This document shows positions 5,236 through 9,782 of a stretch of 9,782 nucleotides of DNA, one piece after another. Numbering within the stretch: position 1 is the stretch's first letter; the number at the start of each line of letters is the position of its first letter. The position numbers and the translations under genes are program-made. Source of the stretch: Gemmatimonadota bacterium (GTDB lineage: Bacteria; Gemmatimonadota; Gemmatimonadetes; Gemmatimonadales; GWC2-71-9). The stretch spans positions 1 through 9,782 of the forward strand of contig JAOTWK010000098.1 of the NCBI GenBank assembly GCA_029862935.1, in the 5' to 3' direction. Under the pieces are notes generated by a model. That model ran no database searches and was not told the origin of the DNA. It saw nothing but the letters and a program-made list of their open reading frames with translations.

Positions 5236-7062
5236 ATGTGTGGCATTGTCGCCTACGTGGGCCAGAGAGAAGCTGCACCACTACTTCTAGAGGGCTTGCG
5301 CCGCCTTGAATATCGCGGTTACGACTCGGCCGGAGTAGCGATCCAGAACGGGACCGGCCTTGACGTCCGCAAGCTCGCCGGCCGTGTCCAAGGCCTCACA
5401 GACCTTCTCGCACAGGCTCCGGTCGCCGGGCGAAGTGGCATCGCCCACACGCGATGGGCGACCCATGGGGCGCCAAACACGTCGAACGCACATCCCCACA
5501 CCGACTGTTCCGAAACGCTGGCGCTCGTTCACAACGGGATCATCGAGAATGCCGATGCGCTCCGAAAGAGGCTGACAGCCGCCGGGCACCAGTTTCGGAC
5601 CAACACCGACAGCGAGACGGTTGCCCACCTGATAGAGGATGCGCCTGGGCAGACGCTCGAAGAGCGCGTTATCGTCGCGCTCAGACAGGTGGAGGGGGCC
5701 TATGGACTGGCGGTGATTTCGGTCAGCGAGCCGGGGAAGATCGTGGCAGCCCGCAAAGGCTCTCCAGTGCTATTGGGGATCGGCGATGATGAGCTGTTCG
5801 TGGCGTCTGACGCTGCGGCGGTCATGGAGCACACGCGCTCAGTCGTCTATCTCGACGATGGGGACATTGCCGTGCTTACTGAAGAGGGGTATCGCGTTCT
5901 CGATGGCGATTCCGAAGATTTGCAGCGGCCGGTGTCGGCCATCGACTGGGACGTCGGGGCGATCGAGCTGGCTGGGTACCCGCACTTCATGCTCAAGGAG
6001 ATCTGCGAGCAAGCGGACAGCGTTGCGAGCACCCTCAGAGGGCGGTTGATGTTCGAAGAGGGCACGGCCCGACTCAACGGACTGAATCTGCCGCCGTATG
6101 AGGCAGACAAGATTCGGCGGATCGTGATCCTCGCGTGCGGAACGTCCTGGCACGCCGGTTTGGTGGGTCGCCATGTCATCGAAGAGTTGGCCGCTATCCC
6201 GGTGGATGTCGAATACGCGTCCGAGTACCGCTACAAGACCCAGATTGCGGTGCCAGGCACCCTCACCATTGCCATTTCTCAGTCCGGTGAAACCGCGGAC
6301 ACGCTCGAAGCCATGCGCGTTGCCAGGGTGCTGGGCTCCCGGTTGGTCGGTATCGTGAACGTGGTGGGGAGCACGATCGCGAGGGAATGCGATGGCGGCA
6401 TCTACCTACATGCGGGTCCGGAGATCGGTGTAGCGTCGACGAAGGCGTTCACGTCGCAGATCGTGGCACTTCTGCTGCTCGGGCTGCACCTGGGTCGCCG
6501 GCGAGGGCTCTCGATTGGACAGGGCCAAGAAATGGTGCACCAGCTCGCGCGACTTCCGGAGTTGGTCAATCAGGTGCTGGAACTCGAGCCGATGGTCGAG
6601 CGAATTGCCGGTCACTACGCGGAGGAGCGGAATTTTCTCTATCTCGGTCGTGGGGTGAACTTCCCGGTCGCGCTGGAGGGTGCTCTCAAACTCAAGGAGA
6701 TTTCCTATATCCACGCGGAGGGATACCCAGCTGCCGAGATGAAGCACGGGCCTATCGCGTTGATTGACGAGAACATGCCGGTTGTCTTCATCGCGCCGCA
6801 CGACGATGTCTACCCGAAGGTGCTGACGAACATGCAGGAGGTGAAAGCGCGTGGCGGGAGGATGATCGCGGTCACGACCGACGGAAACGGAGAACTGAGC
6901 GATCTAGTGGACCATCAGATGTGTTTGCCGAAAGCCCCACCGCTTCTCTCGCCCATCATCACGTCGATTCCGCTGCAGCTACTGGCGTATCACATTGCGG
7001 TCTTGAGGAACTGCGATGTGGACAAGCCGAGAAACCTGGCGAAGAGCGTCACTGTCGAGTAG
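5236..7062 (+). CDS. glmS: Glutamine--fructose-6-phosphate aminotransferase (isomerizing)
   Basis: This cytoplasmic enzyme makes glucosamine-6-phosphate from fructose-6-phosphate and glutamine, the entry step to UDP-GlcNAc. The 608-residue length is normal. After Met removal, Cys2 of MCGIVAYVG is the N-terminal nucleophile of the class II amidotransferase domain (about 1-240), with HTRWATHG in the glutamine site. Two SIS domains follow. SIS1 has SQSGETADT (348-356) and STKAFTSQ. SIS2 has E488 and H504 in the LKEISYIHAEGYPAAEMKHGP segment. The end reads NLAKSVTVE with K603, the lysine that binds the sugar. These numbers match E. coli GlmS. No glmS ribozyme was seen upstream. It lies between a zinc-ribbon ORF (two-base gap) and the export gene (33-base gap), so it is part of the EPS transcription unit. 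It may supplement a housekeeping copy elsewhere. Confidence 0.98.
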   Translation: MCGIVAYVGQREAAPLLLEGLRRLEYRGYDSAGVAIQNGTGLDVRKLAGRVQGLTDLLAQAPVAGRSGIAHTRWATHGAPNTSNAHPHTDCSETLALVHNGIIENADALRKRLTAAGHQFRTNTDSETVAHLIEDAPGQTLEERVIVALRQVEGAYGLAVISVSEPGKIVAARKGSPVLLGIGDDELFVASDAAAVMEHTRSVVYLDDGDIAVLTEEGYRVLDGDSEDLQRPVSAIDWDVGAIELAGYPHFMLKEICEQADSVASTLRGRLMFEEGTARLNGLNLPPYEADKIRRIVILACGTSWHAGLVGRHVIEELAAIPVDVEYASEYRYKTQIAVPGTLTIAISQSGETADTLEAMRVARVLGSRLVGIVNVVGSTIARECDGGIYLHAGPEIGVASTKAFTSQIVALLLLGLHLGRRRGLSIGQGQEMVHQLARLPELVNQVLELEPMVERIAGHYAEERNFLYLGRGVNFPVALEGALKLKEISYIHAEGYPAAEMKHGPIALIDENMPVVFIAPHDDVYPKVLTNMQEVKARGGRMIAVTTDGNGELSDLVDHQMCLPKAPPLLSPIITSIPLQLLAYHIAVLRNCDVDKPRNLAKSVTVE

Positions 7063-7095
7063 CGAGTCGAACACTCACCGATTAGGTTGCCATCC

Positions 7096-7875
7096 ATGAA
7101 CCGTTTGAGTCTTGTTTTCGTACTTCTGATATTCCTCGTGGCGCCGCATGTGCTCGCAGCCCAGCAAGCCGACAGCCGCGATCCTGGTCGTGCGTTCCTG
7201 TCGCGGGCTGAGCTCGAGAGCTTAGGGGCGCGATTCCGTGGCTACGCGGAGTCGCCCGCTTACAGCCAGCAGTTGCGTGCTCGCGCTCGCGCAGAGGCAG
7301 ATCTCATCCAAGCTCGTTTGACCGACGGTGATTTCGAGGTCGGCGATCGTGTGCTCCTCATTGTCGAAGGTGAAGAGGCGATCTCGGACACCTTCACCGT
7401 CAACCGCGGGCAGGTTCTGCGGTTCGGAGAAATGGGTGAGTTGCAGCTCAAAGGTGTGCTGCGGTCCGAATTCGAGCCCGAGATGCAAACGCATCTCGGC
7501 CGATTCCTGCGCGAGCCGCAGACGCGAACCCAGTCCTACCTTCGGATAGCCGTCGATGGTGCGGTGTCGCGCCCGGGCTTCTATATGGTACCGGCAGACA
7601 TCCCGATGGCCGACGCGGTAATGTTGGCCGGCGGCCCGACTGAGAGTGCCAAATTAAGCGACATTCGTATCGAACGCGGCGACCGGCGAACCTGGAGTGG
7701 CTACCCGCTCCAGGAGGCGCTGGCCGGCGGCATGACGATCGACCAAATGAGGCTCCGCGACGGGGATCGGATTGTCGTTCCTATGAGGCGCACCTTCACC
7801 CAGGATACGGTGAGGACCTTCGGGTTGCTCCTCGGGATACCTTTGACCATCGCAGCGGTCATCGCGCTCTTCTGA
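7096..7875 (+). CDS. Polysaccharide export protein, Wza/SLBB family
   Basis: The 259-residue product is secreted and likely forms or gates the export channel for the polymer. ATG at 7096 is preferred over TTG at 7087: it is preceded by AGG and begins a clear signal peptide (hydrophobic core about 4-22, likely cleavage near VLAAQ). A polysaccharide-export domain (about 76-147) opens with FEVGDRVLLIVEG. An SLBB-type domain follows (about 148-235), with VDGAVSRPGFYMVPADIPMA and an AGGPT turn. The last 19 residues (241-259) are hydrophobic and end the protein. There is no lipobox cysteine, so unlike E. coli Wza it is not an N-terminal lipoprotein. It has one SLBB copy, fewer than Wza, and is shorter than Wza (about 380 residues). 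It follows glmS by 33 bases with no terminator between, consistent with co-transcription. Confidence 0.88.
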   Translation: MNRLSLVFVLLIFLVAPHVLAAQQADSRDPGRAFLSRAELESLGARFRGYAESPAYSQQLRARARAEADLIQARLTDGDFEVGDRVLLIVEGEEAISDTFTVNRGQVLRFGEMGELQLKGVLRSEFEPEMQTHLGRFLREPQTRTQSYLRIAVDGAVSRPGFYMVPADIPMADAVMLAGGPTESAKLSDIRIERGDRRTWSGYPLQEALAGGMTIDQMRLRDGDRIVVPMRRTFTQDTVRTFGLLLGIPLTIAAVIALF

Positions 7876-7951
7876 AGACGCCGCTCATTCCCCACGAAGT
7901 CCTGCCCAGCACGGAATCGCGCGAGACCGTGGGCATCGCGACATCGTGTCC

Positions 7952-7980
7952 GAGCGGAGCGATCCAGAATACGCTCGCTC
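7952..7980 (+). terminator. Hairpin between the export gene and wecB, possible attenuator
   Basis: GAGCG, a bulged G (7957) and AGCG pair with CGCTCGCTC, giving nine base pairs around a ten-base loop (7962-7971). A T-rich CTTTGTT lies about seven bases downstream. It is not a classic terminator because the T tract is interrupted and distant. It may reduce read-through or protect the upstream mRNA. The rest of the 166-bp gap shows no gene. Confidence 0.35.
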
Positions 7981-8041
7981 AGGGCGACTTTGTTCCTGAG
8001 GAGCGCAACACGTTCGCTGCACATACCGTGCGCTCTACGCC

Positions 8042-9124
8042 ATGAAGGTTCTTTCAGTCGTTGGCGCACGTCCCAACTTCATGAAGCTCGCGCCGCTTGC
8101 TCGGTCGCTGTCGAAGCGCGGAGGTGTGAAGCACGTCATCGTGCACACGGGCCAGCACTACGACGTCGAGATGTCTGCGTCGTTCTTCTGTGACCTCGGC
8201 ATCCCGGAGCCGGACGTCAATCTCGAAGTGGGTTCCGGCAGCCACGCACAGCAGACGGCACAGATCATGGGACGGATTGAGACCGTGCTACTGGAGCAGC
8301 GACCCGACGTGATTCTGGTGTACGGTGATGTGAATTCCACGGTGGCTGCGGCGTTGGTCGCCTCGAAGTTGGGAGTCAAGGTCGGTCACGTTGAGGCGGG
8401 ACTCCGCAGCCGCGACTGGTCGATGCCCGAAGAGATCAACCGAGTGGTGACCGACCGTTTGGCCAATCTCCTGTTTACGCCCTCGCGAGACGGCAACGAC
8501 AACCTTCGGGCTGAAGGCGTACCCAACGGTCGGATTCACTTCGTCGGCAACATCATGATCGATTCCGTGACCTATGTACTACCGAAAGCCCGACAGCTGA
8601 ACACGTCTGAGCGATACGCGCTGACGGATCGCGAGTATGTGGTTGTAACACTCCATCGCCCGTCGAACGTGGACTCGGCGGACACGCTTGGAGAGTTGCT
8701 GCGTGCGCTGGAGCAGATCGGGAATGACTACCCGGTTCTGTTCCCCGTTCACCCACGTACGAAGCAACGAATGGCACAGTTCGCTCTCGAGCCGCCTGAG
8801 AATTCCGGAGTCCGTCTTCTCGAGCCGATCGGGTACCTCGAAATGCTGAGCCTGGTGGACCGGGCGGGGTTGGTCATCACCGACTCGGGTGGGCTGCAAG
8901 AAGAGACGAGCTTTCTGGGCGTGCCGTGCTTGACCGCTCGGCCCAATACCGAGCGCCCGGTCACAATCGCGTTGGGGACGAACGAGCTCGTTCCGTCGCA
9001 GTGCGGGCCTATTGTCGAGGCCGCCCGGAAGCGCTTCGGAGCGGTGCGAGAGGGCGCAGTAATCGAGCTGTGGGACGGACACGCCGCCGAGCGAATAGCT
9101 GACATCCTTGAACGTTCCGTCTAA
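8042..9124 (+). CDS. wecB: UDP-N-acetylglucosamine 2-epimerase, non-hydrolysing
   Basis: This cytoplasmic enzyme interconverts UDP-GlcNAc and UDP-ManNAc, supplying ManNAc (and ManNAcA after oxidation) for surface polymers. At 360 residues it is full length for the two-domain GT-B-like fold. Motifs in order are VGARPNFMKLAP (R10, K15), HTGQHYD, VYGDVNST (D96), HVEAGLRS (E118), PEEINR (E131), TLHRPSNVD (H205), FPVHPRT (H237) and TDSGGLQEE (280-288). These are the UDP-binding and catalytic residues of the bacterial WecB/MnaA family. No in-frame start lies upstream before the stop at 7997-7999, so the ATG is firm. There is no clear Shine-Dalgarno. The substrate link to glmS fits one pathway. The gene may be read from the upstream unit or from its own promoter in the 166-bp gap. 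Confidence 0.96.
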   Translation: MKVLSVVGARPNFMKLAPLARSLSKRGGVKHVIVHTGQHYDVEMSASFFCDLGIPEPDVNLEVGSGSHAQQTAQIMGRIETVLLEQRPDVILVYGDVNSTVAAALVASKLGVKVGHVEAGLRSRDWSMPEEINRVVTDRLANLLFTPSRDGNDNLRAEGVPNGRIHFVGNIMIDSVTYVLPKARQLNTSERYALTDREYVVVTLHRPSNVDSADTLGELLRALEQIGNDYPVLFPVHPRTKQRMAQFALEPPENSGVRLLEPIGYLEMLSLVDRAGLVITDSGGLQEETSFLGVPCLTARPNTERPVTIALGTNELVPSQCGPIVEAARKRFGAVREGAVIELWDGHAAERIADILERSV

Positions 9125-9176
9125 GCAGCAGACGAATCCGGCAGCGCTTCGAAGTAAAAATGGACACCCCTCGGAA

Positions 9177-9205
9177 TCGAGCACGAGACCGCGATCTCGC
9201 CTCGA
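9177..9205. terminator. Hairpin between convergent wecB and FemAB-like genes
   Basis: TCGAG-CA-CGAGA pairs with TCTCG-C-CTCGA, ten base pairs with a small internal bulge and a six-base loop (9189-9194). A smaller overlapping hairpin, CTCGA-TGG-TCGAG, lies at 9201-9213. The position between two converging stop codons suits a bidirectional terminator. On the minus strand a TTTTT run follows about 17 bases later; on the plus strand no T tract follows. Confidence 0.5.
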
Positions 9206-9214
9206 TGGTCGAGA

Positions 9215-9782
9215 CTATCGGGAGCGGAGTAGCGTTCCGCTAGCTAAAGGATGAAGCGCCGTCTTGCCCGCGGACTGGACGAGCGCGGCTAGCTTTCCAG
9301 CCCGACGTCGCCATGCCGGACCCACAAAGAATGTGGCCTGCGGCAGAGGCACGCGCTGGCATCCAAAACCGGCCTTGAACCGACCCAGGCCCGAGTCTTC
9401 GTCTGCGCCGCCCAGGTTGAAGACGGCGACCCTTTCCGCCCTCAGCTCTGTCGCGATGGCCTGCACGAGGAAGTGCGAGGCACCCACCGCCATGCCCTCG
9501 GGTGACGTGCCCGCAGAGTGATAGTACGCACCCTGAGGTGCGCGCAACACGAGAACACTTGATACCGCGCTTCCATCGAGCAACGCTTGAAACACCTCAG
9601 CGGCCCCAGATCGAAGCAGCGCCGCATGCCCCGTCGGCTGGCCCGTGTGTCCCGGCGACTTACCGCGTCCGTGCCGACGATCCCTTGACCGCGTCATCAG
9701 CGCCACATGCGCGGAGGCTACTTCCGCTGACTGGGTTCGCACCACGACGACGCCAGCTTTGCGGGCCTTCTTGACATTTCGC
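9215..9782 (-). CDS. FemAB/GNAT-fold acyltransferase-like protein, N-terminus beyond window
   Basis: On the minus strand the frame is open from the window edge to a TAG at 9217-9215, giving 188 residues of the C-terminal portion. The first visible residues, RNVKKARKAGV, match the basic helix that begins the second half of FemAB-like proteins. Later GAYYHSAGTSPEGMAVGASHFL and LGGADEDSGLGRFKAGFG match the GNAT-fold segment of the family: a strand, a helix with an invariant Gly, and the GLxRFKxGFG turn. Family members move amino acids or acyl groups onto cell-envelope or polysaccharide targets, often from charged tRNA. The substrate here is unknown. A FemAB-like gene beside wecB also occurs in exosortase-associated EPS loci, but no exosortase is visible here. 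The GTG at 9745 inside the ORF is probably not the start. Confidence 0.85.
   Translation of the reverse strand, partial: RNVKKARKAGVVVVRTQSAEVASAHVALMTRSRDRRHGRGKSPGHTGQPTGHAALLRSGAAEVFQALLDGSAVSSVLVLRAPQGAYYHSAGTSPEGMAVGASHFLVQAIATELRAERVAVFNLGGADEDSGLGRFKAGFGCQRVPLPQATFFVGPAWRRRAGKLAALVQSAGKTALHPLASGTLLRSR

Noticed and set aside
7087..7095. TTG start three codons upstream for the export protein
   Set aside because: ATG at 7096 gives a cleaner signal peptide (MNRLSLVF...) and is the common start codon; the AGG at 7084-7086 is too close to TTG 7087.
8579..9184. 201-codon minus-strand ORF antisense to wecB
   Set aside because: wecB is full length with all family motifs on the plus strand; the antisense frame shows no family resemblance.
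9745..9745. GTG at 9745 as the start of the FemAB-like protein
   Set aside because: The frame stays open to the window edge and the upstream residues (RNVKKARKAGV) fit the family, so the true start is outside the window.

Overview
This window is a high-GC bacterial segment carrying the core of an exopolysaccharide (EPS) or capsule synthesis and export locus. The gene types point to a Gram-negative (diderm) organism: a Wzc-type co-polymerase with a BY-kinase, a periplasmic/outer-membrane type polysaccharide export protein, and a sigma-54 activator. The phylum cannot be fixed from the sequence alone. A GC-rich environmental lineage such as Gemmatimonadota is only a guess.

Layout: (1) 1-782, minus strand: an NtrC-type sigma-54-dependent response regulator (receiver plus AAA+ with GAFTGA), cut at its C-terminal side by the window edge. 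(2) 783-1173: a divergent regulatory region with two related 18-bp palindromes 41 bp apart. (3) 1174-3597, plus: a Wzc-like chain-length regulator fused to a tyrosine autokinase with a C-terminal tyrosine cluster. (4) 3632-4546, minus: a receiver plus degenerate GGDEF protein that has lost the cyclase signature but keeps an RxxD I-site-like motif. (5) 4547-4990: a second divergent regulatory region. (6) 4991-8000s, plus: a small zinc-ribbon-like ORF overlap-coupled to glmS, then a Wza/SLBB-type export protein. (7) 8042-9124, plus: a non-hydrolysing UDP-GlcNAc 2-epimerase (WecB family), after a 166-bp gap with a hairpin. (8) 9215-9782, minus: the C-terminal part of a FemAB/GNAT-fold acyltransferase, convergent with wecB across a hairpin.

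How the genes fit together: GlmS makes glucosamine-6-phosphate, which feeds UDP-GlcNAc. The WecB-type epimerase converts UDP-GlcNAc to UDP-ManNAc, a likely precursor for the polymer. The Wzc-like protein in the inner membrane and the export protein in the periplasm/outer membrane would control chain length and secretion. Two response regulators, both divergent from biosynthesis genes and without a kinase gene in the window, suggest layered control. One probably acts on transcription through sigma-54. The other may act as a c-di-GMP receptor rather than a cyclase. No tRNA, rRNA, CRISPR array, IS element or transposase was recognised.
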